A stretch of 64,000 nucleotides of DNA from Candidatus Roseilinea sp. NK_OTU-006 (GCF_012931985.1 NZ_JAAFGM010000010.1:31089-95088); one strand, 5' to 3'. Shown: positions 17,949 through 27,448, counted from the first letter of the stretch. Notes: a model not told the origin generated them from the sequence alone. Translations and numbers: made by a program.

Positions 17949-18910
17949 AGCCTCGCCGGCGTGAGCGGATTCCTCAGCGGCTCGCCGCGCAGGGCGCGGG
18001 CCACCTCCTCGGCGGCGTTGACCTGCAGTTGGGTCAGCGCCTCTTCGGAATACCAGGCAGCGTGCGGATGAAGGATGACGTTCGGCGCGTTGCGGATGGG
18101 GTGGTCGGCGGGCAGCGGCTCCTGCTCGAACACGTCGAGCGCTGCGCCGGCAAGTTTGCCCATTTGCAATGCGTCCGCCAGCGCCAGCGTGTCCACGATT
18201 GCCCCGCGCGCTACGTTGATGAGATAGGCGCCGGGCTTCATCTTGCCGATCGCTTCAGCGTTGATGAGGTGGCGCGTCTCCGGCGTGAGCGGCGTGTGGA
18301 TGGAGATGAAATCTGCTTCGTGCAGCAGCACGTCGAGGTCGGCCAATGCCGCCCCCGCCGCCTGCGCGCGCTCCGGCGAGAGATACTTGTCGTGCACGAT
18401 CACGCGCATCCCGAAGCTGAGCGCGCGCCGGGCCACGGCGCTGCCGATGCGCCCCATGCCGATCAAACCGAGCGTCCGGCCCGCGATGCGATGTGCCGGC
18501 TTCGCTGTGTTCAGCGTCGCCCATTCGCCGCGCCGCACGCTTGCATCGAGCGGGATCACCCTGCGCGCCAGCGCCAGCAGCAGCGCCATGGTGTGATCGG
18601 CCACTTCAGGAATGCAATAATCCGGCACGTTGGCGACCTGAATGCCGCGCGCGGCAGCGGCCGGCACGTCTATCGTCTCGTAGCCGACGCCGTAGCGCAC
18701 GACGCAGCGCAGCCGGGGCAGGGCATCCATCACGCGCGCCGTGATAGGCACGAAGCCGATGATCAGCGCATCGGCGTCGTGCGCGGCCTCGATCACATCG
18801 TCCTCCGTGCGCAGTGGGCTGCGGTCTATCACTTCTGCCAGGCCGGCCAGCACGCTGCGTTCTGGATCGAGCGAGGGAAATGTGTGATCGGTGACAACTA
18901 CTTTATGCAT
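17945..18910 (-). CDS. D-isomer-specific 2-hydroxyacid dehydrogenase (CtBP/SerA-like)
   Basis: 321 residues. NAD-binding loop TLGLIGMGRIGSAVARRA; catalytic Arg in INVARGAIVDT, Glu in LDVFEQEPLP and His in LHPHAAWYSE are all present, so it should be active. N-terminal substrate domain CVVRYGVGYETID is typical of the C-terminal-binding-protein-like branch. It reduces 2-keto acids or oxidises D-2-hydroxy acids with NAD(H). First gene of a two-gene operon with the menC-like enzyme (4-nt overlap). Confidence 0.9.
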   Translation of the reverse strand: MHKVVVTDHTFPSLDPERSVLAGLAEVIDRSPLRTEDDVIEAAHDADALIIGFVPITARVMDALPRLRCVVRYGVGYETIDVPAAAARGIQVANVPDYCIPEVADHTMALLLALARRVIPLDASVRRGEWATLNTAKPAHRIAGRTLGLIGMGRIGSAVARRALSFGMRVIVHDKYLSPERAQAAGAALADLDVLLHEADFISIHTPLTPETRHLINAEAIGKMKPGAYLINVARGAIVDTLALADALQMGKLAGAALDVFEQEPLPADHPIRNAPNVILHPHAAWYSEEALTQLQVNAAEEVARALRGEPLRNPLTPARL

Positions 18911-19001
18911 AAAATAAACCGTTCGCGGGATTCGTAAATGCTACAACCACGAAGTCAGTCGAATCCAGACCTCAATAACCATTATTATGTGAAGCTCATC
19001 C

Positions 19002-19030
19002 TTGTCAACCCCCGGTGGATCGGGTATACT
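19002..19030 (+). promoter_or_regulatory. Sigma-70-type promoter TTGTCA-17-TATACT for greA
   Basis: -35 TTGTCA (19002-19007) and -10 TATACT (19025-19030) are separated by 17 bp. A further perfect TATAAT lies at 19041-19046 and could serve a second start. The leader to greA is ~160 nt and contains an imperfect GC hairpin followed by TATTTT around 19070-19090. Confidence 0.7.
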
Positions 19031-19201
19031 CCGGTTCCGCTATAATTCGCACGATGAGGGTAGGGGCGTTCATGCGGCGCCTCTATTTTAATTCTGACGT
19101 TGCCGTGTGACACTGGTTGTCCCAAGAGAGGACACATGCTTGTGAGTCGTAGCCGGTATCAACTGCGCTGACGCAGATCGGCCACAAGGTAGGGATATGC
19201 G

Positions 19202-19675
19202 ATGATTGAACAGGAATATCTCACTCCAGAAGGTTTGAAGCGGCTCGAAGAAGAGCTGGAGTATCTGAAGACCGTTCGCCGGGCCGAGGTCGCTCAGCGA
19301 TTGCATGACGCGATGGCCGAGGGTGAGGTCGAGGAGAATCCCGAGTATGAGGATGCCAAGAATGAGCAGGCCTTTGTTGAGGGGCGCATTCTGGAGATCG
19401 AGACCATCCTTGCCAATGCTGTGCTGATTGAGAACAAGGGTCCATCGAATGAGGTGCGTCTGGGGAGCAAGGTGACCATCACCGAGCTCGGCTCCGGCCA
19501 CAAAGAGCACTACATCATCGTTGGTTCAGCCGAAGCCGATCCGGCCAACGGGCGAATCAGCAACGAATCGCCGTTGGGCCGCGCCTTGCTTGGCCACAAG
19601 GTGAACGACATCGTCTCTGTGCAAGCGCCTGAGGGCGAGATCAAGTTCAAAGTCACCCACATCGCGAACAGATGA
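19202..19675 (+). CDS. greA: Transcription elongation factor GreA
   Basis: 157 residues, the standard size. The N-terminal coiled coil carries the acidic tip GEVEENPEYEDAKNEQ, equivalent to the GDLSENAEY motif that enters the RNA polymerase secondary channel to stimulate transcript cleavage. The C-terminal FKBP-like domain has GSKVTITELG and NESPLGRALLGHKVND. It has its own promoter and a strong terminator, so it is monocistronic. Confidence 0.96.
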   Translation: MIEQEYLTPEGLKRLEEELEYLKTVRRAEVAQRLHDAMAEGEVEENPEYEDAKNEQAFVEGRILEIETILANAVLIENKGPSNEVRLGSKVTITELGSGHKEHYIIVGSAEADPANGRISNESPLGRALLGHKVNDIVSVQAPEGEIKFKVTHIANR

Positions 19676-19721
19676 TCCGAATCTGAAATTGCATTCGGCT
19701 GCGCGGATCGGACGGGAGAGG

Positions 19722-19752
19722 AGCCATCGCAATCGCGGTGGCTTTTGTGTTT
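19722..19752 (+). terminator. Intrinsic terminator of greA
   Basis: AGCCATCGC and GCGGTGGCT form a 9-bp stem (one G-T) with loop AATC, directly followed by TTTTGTGTTT. The in-frame GTG at 19738 lies inside this hairpin, which argues for the ATG at 19780 as the start of the next gene. Confidence 0.85.
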
Positions 19753-19779
19753 CTGTCTGTTTTAGAGTATTGGCCTGGC

Positions 19780-21939
19780 ATGAGCAAGCGTTACCTCATC
19801 GGTCATCCGGGCGTCGGCAAAACGGCGCGGCTGACCGAGCGACTCGTCGAGCTGATCGGCGGCGGCGTTCGTCCGGACCGCATCCTCATCCTCGTCCCTC
19901 AGGAATCGCACGCGCAGCGTTTCAAGGCGGCGCTGGCCCTTGCGCGAGAGGCTGCGCTGGCATCGCGCGAAGGGCGCCGGGCGCAGCGCGCACGCCTTGG
20001 CCAGCCGGAGATCCACACGTTCTTCGGGTTGGCTCAGCAGCACGTGAGCTTGTTCTTCCCACGCATCGCGCTGCGCGCTGGCTTTGCCGATCCCTACCGC
20101 GAGCCGGTCTGGATGAACGTCGAGGCTGCGCAGTACCTCCTCGATCGCATCGTTGCGCCCCGCATCGGCGAGTTTGAGCACCTGCGTATGCCGCGCAGCC
20201 GGCTGCTCATCCAAATCCTGGACGATCTCAACCGCGCTGCGACGATGGGCTTCCCACTGGAGGAGCTGGCCGATCGGTTGGCGTCGGCCTGGCATGGCGT
20301 CGAGCCGCGCCAGCAGGCCTATCGCGCCGTGCAAGACATCGCGCTCGCTTTTCGCCGGTTTTGCCTGCAACATGCGCTGGTGGACTTTTCGCTCGGCATG
20401 GAGCTGTTCAGAGCGCATCTCCTGGCTGCCGACTTCTACCGCGAGTATGTCGCGGCGCGCTATCGCCATGTGCTGGCCGACAACGTCGAGGAAGCCGCGC
20501 CGATCATCCATGACTTTTTGCGACTGCTCCTGGAAACGTCTGAGACCGCGATGCTCGCCGAGGACACCCCGGGAGGTTTCCGGGTCAACCTGGGCGCAGC
20601 GCCGCAGTCGGCGCACGCGCTCCGGTTGGTGTGTGAAGTGACGCCGATCCCCGACCCGAGGCTGCAACCGGGCGCGCCGGATTCGCCGGCGCGCTTCGGC
20701 CAGGCCCTGATGCGCGCGATTAATGAGCGCGCAGCGCAACGCGCGCTGCGCAGCTCGGCCGTCGAGAAGCTATACGACGGCGAGGCCCCGACGCATTATT
20801 GGGCAACCATGGTGCAAGCCGTAGCCGACCGCATCGGCGCGCTTGTGCGCTCCGGCGTGGCAGCGCGCGAAATCGCCGTCGTGGCCCCCGTGGTGGAGGA
20901 TGTGCTGTGTTTCGAGTTGGAAGAGCGCTTAAAGCGTTACGGCGTCGGCGCGCATGCGGTGCGTCCCTCGCGGCCGCTTCATGACCAACCGCTCGTCCGC
21001 GCCTTGGTTACCTTCGCGCGGTTAGGATATCCCGAATGGGCGCAGCCGGTTTCGCCATCGGAGCTGGCGCGCGCCCTGGCGTTGGTGATATCCGGATTGG
21101 ACGTGGTGCGGGCGCAACTGATTGCCGACGCGGCGCGCCGCGCGTGTGGCCCCGGCGGCATCGTCGCGCTGCCGTCGCTCGATGAGCCAAGCTTGTGGGA
21201 TCGCGTGGGGCAGCCGTTTCACGAGCGCTACGCCGCGCTGCGAGGTTGGCTGACAATCTGGGCCGGCGGGCACCCAGCTCAAGGGGCGCCTCTCGACCTG
21301 TTCTGGTACGAGCTGGCGGCTGGGCCGATGTCCCAGCCGGGCTTCGTGTTCGGTGAGGATGCGGAGGCCAGGGAGGGATGCGACAAACTGATCGCTTCGG
21401 CGCGCGCCTTCCGCGAAGCGTTCGAGCAGGCCGATCTCCAGTCGTGGCCGACCGGTGAATCAATCCATCCGCCGGAGATGTCGGTGTTGGGTCTGCCACC
21501 CAGGCCGGAGGTGGCCGAGCGGGTGGATGCGGGTCAAGCCTACGTCATCGCGCTCATGCAGAATGTCTTAGCTGCCGAATACGCCCCTGAGCGGACGCCG
21601 GATGTGCCCGAAGGCAGCATCCTGCTGGCCCCGGTTTACACGTATCTCACCGGCAACTATCGCTCCCGCTATCAATTCTGGCTCAACGTCAACGCCTTGA
21701 ATTGGCATGAGCGTTTCTACCAGCCGCTCACCCATCCCTATGTCCTCTCACGCGAGTGGTCGCCGGGTATGCGCTGGACCGACGACGATGAGCAGCGCGC
21801 CAGCCGCGATCTGCTGGCGCGCCTGGTCGGCGGGTTGGCGTTTCGCTGTGGCGACAAAATCTACTTGGCGGCCAGCAGGCTGACTATGGCCGGACAAGAG
21901 GAGAGCGGTATGCTCGCCCAGGCGCTGCGAGGCTTATGA
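19780..21939 (+). CDS. AddB-like / degenerate SF1 helicase-fold protein, partner of downstream UvrD-like helicase
   Basis: 719 residues from ATG 19780. The N-terminus is a P-loop, LIGHPGVGKTARLTERL, followed by ILILVPQESHAQRF (motif Ia-like). The Walker B position reads VLADNVEEAAP, with no DE pair, so ATP hydrolysis is probably weak or absent. Central MVQAVADRIGALVRSGVAAREIAVVAPV resembles UvrD-family domain 2 and the end (IYLAASRLTMAGQEESGML) a decayed motif VI. No PD-(D/E)XK nuclease or Fe-S Cys cluster is seen. This pattern is that of AddB/RecC-type inactive helicase subunits. Its stop overlaps the start of an active SF1 helicase (ATGA), so the two probably form a complex. Confidence 0.7.
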   Translation: MSKRYLIGHPGVGKTARLTERLVELIGGGVRPDRILILVPQESHAQRFKAALALAREAALASREGRRAQRARLGQPEIHTFFGLAQQHVSLFFPRIALRAGFADPYREPVWMNVEAAQYLLDRIVAPRIGEFEHLRMPRSRLLIQILDDLNRAATMGFPLEELADRLASAWHGVEPRQQAYRAVQDIALAFRRFCLQHALVDFSLGMELFRAHLLAADFYREYVAARYRHVLADNVEEAAPIIHDFLRLLLETSETAMLAEDTPGGFRVNLGAAPQSAHALRLVCEVTPIPDPRLQPGAPDSPARFGQALMRAINERAAQRALRSSAVEKLYDGEAPTHYWATMVQAVADRIGALVRSGVAAREIAVVAPVVEDVLCFELEERLKRYGVGAHAVRPSRPLHDQPLVRALVTFARLGYPEWAQPVSPSELARALALVISGLDVVRAQLIADAARRACGPGGIVALPSLDEPSLWDRVGQPFHERYAALRGWLTIWAGGHPAQGAPLDLFWYELAAGPMSQPGFVFGEDAEAREGCDKLIASARAFREAFEQADLQSWPTGESIHPPEMSVLGLPPRPEVAERVDAGQAYVIALMQNVLAAEYAPERTPDVPEGSILLAPVYTYLTGNYRSRYQFWLNVNALNWHERFYQPLTHPYVLSREWSPGMRWTDDDEQRASRDLLARLVGGLAFRCGDKIYLAASRLTMAGQEESGMLAQALRGL

Positions 21940-24158
21940 ATCTGCGACCCCAGCAAGCGCGCATCGTCAATGAATACGCCGGCGGCAAGCTGGCCGTGTT
22001 GGCCGTACCTGGCAGTGGCAAGACGCACACGCTGGCTGCGCTGGCGGCGCGCTTGCTGGCGCGCGGGATGGTTGGCCCAGACGCCGAGGTGTTGGTGGTC
22101 ACCTTCACCAACTCGGCGGTGGAGAATATCCGGGCGCGCATTCGTCTGGCGTTGCGCGACCTGGGCTTGAGCGATGGCGGCTTTCGCGTGTTTACCCTGC
22201 ACAGCCTGGCCAACGCGATTGTGCGCGAACGTCCTGATCTCGCCGGCGTGACCTCCGACTATCGTATTGACGACGAGCTGAGCAACAGCCGCACAATGAC
22301 CGAAGCTGCGCGCTGGTTTATGCAGCAAGAACGCGACTACTGGCGCAGCTTTCTGCCCTCGGATTTAACGCCACAGCAGCGCTGCCGCCTCGAGAGCGCA
22401 TGGTCCGATGACACCGTGCGCCTTGGCGCGGAGGTGACCAAGCTGGCCAAGCACCGGCGGTTAACGCCGGCGGCGGTGCGCGCGCTCATTGCGGCGCGCG
22501 AAGCCCAATCGCAGGAGCAGGGGGCTGCGCCGTTCCTGCGCATCGGCGCGGCGATCTACGAGCGCTACGACCAGATGCTACGCGCCGGCGGCCGGCTGGA
22601 TTTCGATGATCTGATCTGGGCGGCTATTCGCGCTCTGCACAACGACGACGACTTTCGCCGCCGGCTGGGCCGGCGCTGGCCGTTTATTCTGGAGGATGAG
22701 GCGCAGGACAGCACACCACTGCAAGAAGAGATCCTCGCGCTGCTCTCGCGCGAGCATGGCAACTGGGTGCGCGTCGGCGATCCCAACCAGGCCATCATGA
22801 CCACGTTCACGGCGTCGGACGCGCGCTTCTTCCGCGCGTTCAAGGAGCGCCCCGATGTGCGGGCGATGCCGTTGACGGTGAGCGGCCGCAGCGCGCCAGA
22901 GATTATCGCTCTGGCGAATCGCCTGGTGGATTGGGCGACCCATGCCCATCCGGATCCGGATGTGCGGCGCGCGGCGCTCAGCGCCGATGGGATCATTCAG
23001 CCCACGCCCCCCGGCGATCTCCAGCCGAATCCACCCACAGGACGCATTCGGCTGCAGTCCTTCGACGACGAGGATGCCGAGGCGCAGAAGGTAGCCCAGA
23101 GCGCCGTTCGGTTTGTCCTAGACGCACTCGACCGCACCTGCGCCATCCTTTCGCCGACCCATTACTTCGGCCAGCGCATCGTGCGGGCGCTGGAAGAGAT
23201 ACAAACGCGCTACCCACAGCGCAAGCTGTATCAAGACCAACTGCGCAATCCGCAACCTGTGCGCGACGTGGCGCGCGTCTTGGCCCAGGCGGTGCGCTTT
23301 TGTAGCCAACCCACGAACATGAACGCGCTGGTGGACTTGCGCGCGGCGATGATCGAGGCCGGCGTCGGGCCGACCGGCGACGCGCGCGACCATCGCGTGA
23401 AAGCGCTGCTGCGAAGTGCGCGGCCCGAGCGACTGCTCTTCCCGCTGTCCGATGCAGCGCCGGCTCTGCCGGTCGGCTTGGCCCTGCGCGAAGACGAGGC
23501 GCGCGAGGTCTATGCGCTGGCGGCGCTCACGGCGCGCTGGTTGCGGGCCAGTGTGCTGCCGGTGGATCAACTCATCCTCGCCATCGCTCAACAGCTTTTC
23601 ACGCGAGAGAACGACTTGGCAATCGCGCACAGCTTGGCGTTGAGCCTGCGCCGTGACACGGCGTTTCCCCCTGATGCGTCTTTGGCGGATGTCGCCCGCG
23701 AACTCGATGAGATCGCCGGCAATCGCCAGCGATACTTCAGCGGCTCACTCATCGAGGCCGGATTCCAGCCGGTGGGCGGTCAGATCACGGTGACGACCAT
23801 GCACAAAGCCAAAGGGTTGGAGTGGGATCGCGTGTATCTCACCTGCGTGGACGAGGTCGAGTTTCCGCACGACGCGTCGGGCGAGTATCGCGGGCGGGCT
23901 TGGTGCCTCGCCGGGTGCGATCCGGCCCTGGAGGCGCGCCTCCAATTAGAGGCGCTTGCCGATGGCGCGGCGAGTCGGGCCGACGCTGAGCTGGTGCGCC
24001 AGGCGCGCATCGAATATGTCGCGGAGCGGCTGCGCTTGCTGTATGTCGGCGTCACGCGGGCGCGGACCGATCTGTTCATCAGCTATAGTCGCCGGCGTAT
24101 GGAACGCGATCATCGCGTTGCATTGGCTGTGCGCGAAGTGTTGCGTCAGGCTGGGTAA
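21936..24158 (+). CDS. UvrD/Rep-like SF1 DNA helicase
   Basis: 740 residues with a full SF1A motif set: Q motif LRPQQARIV, I AVPGSGKTHT, Ia VTFTNSAVENIRARI, II FILEDEAQDS, III VRVGDPNQAIM, IV VSGRSAPEIIALAN, V TTMHKAKGLEWDRVYL, VI LRLLYVGVTRARTDLFI. It should be an ATP-driven 3'-5' DNA translocase. No C-terminal nuclease domain is present, which sets it apart from AddA/RecB. Translational coupling to the AddB-like gene suggests a two-subunit DNA end-processing or repair motor that recruits a nuclease from elsewhere. Start ATG 21936. Confidence 0.88.
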   Translation: MNLRPQQARIVNEYAGGKLAVLAVPGSGKTHTLAALAARLLARGMVGPDAEVLVVTFTNSAVENIRARIRLALRDLGLSDGGFRVFTLHSLANAIVRERPDLAGVTSDYRIDDELSNSRTMTEAARWFMQQERDYWRSFLPSDLTPQQRCRLESAWSDDTVRLGAEVTKLAKHRRLTPAAVRALIAAREAQSQEQGAAPFLRIGAAIYERYDQMLRAGGRLDFDDLIWAAIRALHNDDDFRRRLGRRWPFILEDEAQDSTPLQEEILALLSREHGNWVRVGDPNQAIMTTFTASDARFFRAFKERPDVRAMPLTVSGRSAPEIIALANRLVDWATHAHPDPDVRRAALSADGIIQPTPPGDLQPNPPTGRIRLQSFDDEDAEAQKVAQSAVRFVLDALDRTCAILSPTHYFGQRIVRALEEIQTRYPQRKLYQDQLRNPQPVRDVARVLAQAVRFCSQPTNMNALVDLRAAMIEAGVGPTGDARDHRVKALLRSARPERLLFPLSDAAPALPVGLALREDEAREVYALAALTARWLRASVLPVDQLILAIAQQLFTRENDLAIAHSLALSLRRDTAFPPDASLADVARELDEIAGNRQRYFSGSLIEAGFQPVGGQITVTTMHKAKGLEWDRVYLTCVDEVEFPHDASGEYRGRAWCLAGCDPALEARLQLEALADGAASRADAELVRQARIEYVAERLRLLYVGVTRARTDLFISYSRRRMERDHRVALAVREVLRQAG

Positions 24159-24244
24159 ACTACTCGTGTGTGCTTGTGGCCCGACGGGTAAGTTGCCTCG
24201 CGCCAACTGCACAACAGTTCATCTGGCAATCGAACACGAACACC

Positions 24245-25315
24245 ATGAAAGGCCTTATTCTGAGCGGCGGCAAAGGCACGCGCCTGCGCCCACTCACCTT
24301 CACCAGTGCCAAACAACTCATCCCTCTCGCCAACAAGCCAGTTCTCTTTCGGGTCATTCAGGCGATCCGCGATGCCGGCATCAAGGAGATCGGCATCGTG
24401 ATTGCGCCGGAGACCGGTGCAGAAATCAAAAGTGTCGTCGGCGATGGGTCGCGCTGGGACGCCCGAATCACCTACATCCTTCAAGACGAACCACGCGGCC
24501 TAGCGCATGCGGTGAAGATCAGCCGGGACTTTCTCGGCGACTCGCGCTTCGTCATGTTCCTCGGCGACAATTGTATCGAGGGCGGCATCCATCGCCTCAT
24601 CGAGCAATACGCCGCTTCGGACTACAACAGCCAGATCGTACTGACGCGGGTGGCCGATCCACGACAGTACGGCGTCGCCGTGTTGCGCCCCGACGGCAGC
24701 ATCGATCGCCTGGTCGAAAAGCCCAAAGACCCACCCAGCGATCTGGCTCTCGTCGGCGTCTATATGTTTGACCGGCACGTGTTCGAGGCGGTGGAGGCGA
24801 TTCAACCCTCGTGGCGCAATGAGCTGGAAATCACCGATGCGATCCAGTGGCTGGTGACGCATGGCTATCGCGTGTATCCCTACGTGCATACCGGCTGGTG
24901 GGTGGACACCGGCAAGCGCGAAGATATGCTCGAAGCGAACGCGCTGGTGCTGGAAGAGCTGGTGCCGCGCTGCGAGGGCGAAGTGGACGCGCACTCGGTG
25001 GTGGATTCGCGGGTGACCCTGGAGCGCGGCGCGCGCATCGTCAACAGCGTCGTCCGCGGCCCGACGATCATCGGCGAAAACGCGCAAATCATCAACAGCT
25101 ACGTCGGCCCGTTCACCAGCATTGATCGCGATTGCGTGATTGAGAACGCCGAAATCGAGCGCAGCATTGTGCTGGAAGGATGCCGCATCGAGCACATCCC
25201 CGCACGCATTCACGATAGCTTAATCGGCCGGCGTTCGGTGATCACCCACGCGGCGGCCAAGCCCAGCGGGTATCGCCTGCTGTTGGGCGATTACAGCCAG
25301 GCGGGGTTGTTGTGA
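24245..25315 (+). CDS. Glucose-1-phosphate thymidylyltransferase, long form with left-handed beta-helix tail
   Basis: 356 residues from ATG 24245 (MKGLILSGGKGTRLRPLT). The nucleotidyltransferase domain (~1-235) has the GGxGTRLxPLT signature, the SAKQLIPLANKP Lys and the metal-site strand VMFLGDNCI. The C-terminal ~110 residues are hexapeptide beta-helix (SRVTLERGARIVNSVV, IIGENAQIINSYVG). This matches the RmlA-long family that makes dTDP-sugars for glycans or antibiotics. No rmlB, C or D genes are nearby; a UTP-using activity is possible. The upstream in-frame ATG-like start at 24170 overlaps non-conserved sequence. Confidence 0.85.
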   Translation: MKGLILSGGKGTRLRPLTFTSAKQLIPLANKPVLFRVIQAIRDAGIKEIGIVIAPETGAEIKSVVGDGSRWDARITYILQDEPRGLAHAVKISRDFLGDSRFVMFLGDNCIEGGIHRLIEQYAASDYNSQIVLTRVADPRQYGVAVLRPDGSIDRLVEKPKDPPSDLALVGVYMFDRHVFEAVEAIQPSWRNELEITDAIQWLVTHGYRVYPYVHTGWWVDTGKREDMLEANALVLEELVPRCEGEVDAHSVVDSRVTLERGARIVNSVVRGPTIIGENAQIINSYVGPFTSIDRDCVIENAEIERSIVLEGCRIEHIPARIHDSLIGRRSVITHAAAKPSGYRLLLGDYSQAGLL

Positions 25316-25374
25316 CAAACCGACGCGTGCGCGTATCCGCGCAGCCAAACCTGCCCGCACCCGTCGCCTCGCCT

Positions 25375-25380
25375 TACAAT
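25375..25380 (+). promoter_or_regulatory. -10-like TACAAT upstream of acyl-CoA dehydrogenase
   Basis: TACAAT ends 6 nt before ATG 25387 with no Shine-Dalgarno sequence, as for other leaderless candidates here. It supports the 25387 start over 25312. Confidence 0.45.
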
Positions 25381-25386
25381 GGGCGC

Positions 25387-26538
25387 ATGCGTTCATTCGA
25401 CGAGGTGCTGACCTGTGTGGACCGGTTGGCGGAGGCTTTCGCTGCGCGCGCCGATCAGCACGACCGCGAAGGCTCGTTTGCCTTTGAAAACGTGGCAGAC
25501 CTGCGCGCCGCCGGCTTGCCGCGTTTGCCGGTGCCGGCGACGCTGGGCGGGGACGGCTTCAACCTATTTCAATGCGTCTGCGTATTGCAGCGCCTCGCTC
25601 GCGCCGACGCCAGCACGGCGCTCGGCCTGGCCATGCACTTCCACGTGGTAGGTTCGCTGGCTGAACGCTGCGCTTGGCCCGAGGCCGCCTATGCGCGATT
25701 GTGCGAGGAGATCGTGCGCGACGGCGCGCTGGTCAACAGCGCAGCAAGCGAGCCGGAGATGGGTAGCCCATCGCGCGGCGGCTTGCCCGCTACCCGCGCG
25801 ACGCGCGTCGCCGGCGGTTACCGGCTGAACGGGCGCAAAAGTTGGGTGACTTACGCGCCGGCTTTGCGCTACTTCCTCGTCACGGCGACGCTCGAGGATG
25901 CGATCGGTGTGTTCGCCGTAGCCGGCGATTCGCCCGGCCTGACGCTCATAGACAACTGGGGGACGAGCCTCAGCCTGCGCGCGAGCGGTTCGTTCGACGT
26001 CGTTCTGGACGATGTGTTTGTGCCGGAGTGTTGGCATGTCGAACAGCGCGCACCCGGCCAGGCGCGGCGCGGCGGCCCGCCGGCGGGTTGGGCCACGTGC
26101 GCATTTGCGGCGGTGTATCTGGGGGTGGGCGAGGGGGCGCTATACGCCTTGGCGCGCTATGCGCAGCAGCGCGTGCCGACGGCACTGGGCAAGCCGATTG
26201 CCGAATTGCCCCACGTCCAGCGCGGCATCGGCCAGATGGATGTTGCGCTGCGTGCCGCGCGCGCGGTGCTATACACAGCGGCGCAGACATGGGCGGAACA
26301 GCCGGCGCGGCGCGCCGAGATGGAAGCCGACCTGGCAGCGGCCAAGTATCTATGCACCAACGCGGCCATCGCGGCGACCGACACGGCGCTGCGCATCGCC
26401 GGCGCCGGCGGGTTGGACCGTCGCTTGTCCCTTGAACGTCACTTTCGCGACGCCCGCGCCGGCTTGATGCATCCACCGCAGGATGATCGCGCCCTGGAGT
26501 TGATTGGCAAAGCGGTGATTGCAGCCATCGGGGCGTGA
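25387..26538 (+). CDS. Acyl-CoA dehydrogenase family protein
   Basis: 383 residues from ATG 25387. Three-domain ACAD fold: N-terminal helices (LRAAGLPRLPVPATLGGDGFN), the mid beta-domain (YRLNGRKSWVTYAPAL, IDNWGTSLSLRASGSFDVVLDDVFVP), and C-terminal helices (AKYLCTNAAIAATDTALRIAGAGG, the flavin-binding side). FAD-dependent; could oxidise an acyl-CoA or act as a monooxygenase-like family member. The usual catalytic Glu position near the C-terminus is not obvious from inspection. No electron-transfer flavoprotein genes are adjacent. Confidence 0.85.
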   Translation: MRSFDEVLTCVDRLAEAFAARADQHDREGSFAFENVADLRAAGLPRLPVPATLGGDGFNLFQCVCVLQRLARADASTALGLAMHFHVVGSLAERCAWPEAAYARLCEEIVRDGALVNSAASEPEMGSPSRGGLPATRATRVAGGYRLNGRKSWVTYAPALRYFLVTATLEDAIGVFAVAGDSPGLTLIDNWGTSLSLRASGSFDVVLDDVFVPECWHVEQRAPGQARRGGPPAGWATCAFAAVYLGVGEGALYALARYAQQRVPTALGKPIAELPHVQRGIGQMDVALRAARAVLYTAAQTWAEQPARRAEMEADLAAAKYLCTNAAIAATDTALRIAGAGGLDRRLSLERHFRDARAGLMHPPQDDRALELIGKAVIAAIGA

Positions 26539-26569
26539 GCGCGCTGCGCTTGCTCCCCACCTCTGACTT

Positions 26570-27397
26570 GTGGCTGAACTGACACGCAAAGAGGTGATCC
26601 AGATTCTGGCGGCTGTGCCTCGATTGAAGGAGGGCGAATCGGGCGCGCGATTGACCGGTGTAGACCTGAGCGGGCTGGACCTGCGCGGCTTGAACTTCAC
26701 CTTTGCCGACTTGCGCAGCGCGAATCTGACCGGCGCATCGCTGAGCCGCGCAATCCTAGCGCGCGCGTGGCTGGCCGGAGCACAACTGACCGATGTGGAC
26801 GCTGCATGTTGCGACTTTACCGGCGCCGACTTGACCTCGGCGCAGCTTGCCCAAGCGCGCCTGAGCGATGCAAACCTGACCGAGGCCAACCTCGAGGCGG
26901 CCAACTGCATCGGCGCGGATATGCGCGGCGCCCAACTTCATCGCGCGCGGCTACCCACGGCAGACCTGCGTTCCGCCGACCTGACGCGCGCCGACCTCAG
27001 CCGCGCGCGCATGGCCGGCGCGCATCTGTGCCATGCCGACTTGACTGCCGCCGTCATGGAAGAGGCGGAGCTAAACGAGGCCAATCTGGATGAGGCACTG
27101 TGCGAGCGGGTCGTCTTGCGCCATGCTCACCTGCATCGCGCCAGCTTGATCGAGTCGCGGTTGTGCTTCGCCGATTTACGCGGTGCCAATCTGAGCGATG
27201 CCTTGCTGTTGCGCGCCGATCTTACCGAAGCGGATTGCAGCCGAACGATATTCCGCGGCGCAAATTTGAACGGCGCCCGCCTCGATCATGCGAATTTGAG
27301 CGGCGCGACCTTGCGCGGCGCGCAACTGTCGGGCGAGGCGTTAAAGAACGCGATCGTCAATCAGACGGTTTTGCCGGATGGCACTTTGGCGCCTTGA
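26570..27397 (+). CDS. Pentapeptide repeat protein
   Basis: 275 residues from GTG 26570. From residue ~25 to ~265 the sequence is a continuous run of A(D/N)LxX pentapeptides (ADLRSANLTGASLSRA, ADLTRADLSRARM), giving about 45 repeats and a right-handed quadrilateral beta-helix. The length and regularity recall Qnr/MfpA-like DNA mimics, but most such proteins have no known function. It is cytosolic (no signal peptide). A short helical N-terminus (LTRKEVIQILAAVPRLKEG) precedes the coil. Confidence 0.9.
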   Translation: MAELTRKEVIQILAAVPRLKEGESGARLTGVDLSGLDLRGLNFTFADLRSANLTGASLSRAILARAWLAGAQLTDVDAACCDFTGADLTSAQLAQARLSDANLTEANLEAANCIGADMRGAQLHRARLPTADLRSADLTRADLSRARMAGAHLCHADLTAAVMEEAELNEANLDEALCERVVLRHAHLHRASLIESRLCFADLRGANLSDALLLRADLTEADCSRTIFRGANLNGARLDHANLSGATLRGAQLSGEALKNAIVNQTVLPDGTLAP

Positions 27398-27448
27398 GGG
27401 CGCGGTACGAAGCGCAGCGCTACTGGCGAGCGCTGCCGTGTTGGAACA

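Noticed and set aside
19738..19779. GTG start for the AddB-like protein
   Set aside because: It falls within the greA terminator stem; ATG 19780 yields the P-loop at a normal distance.
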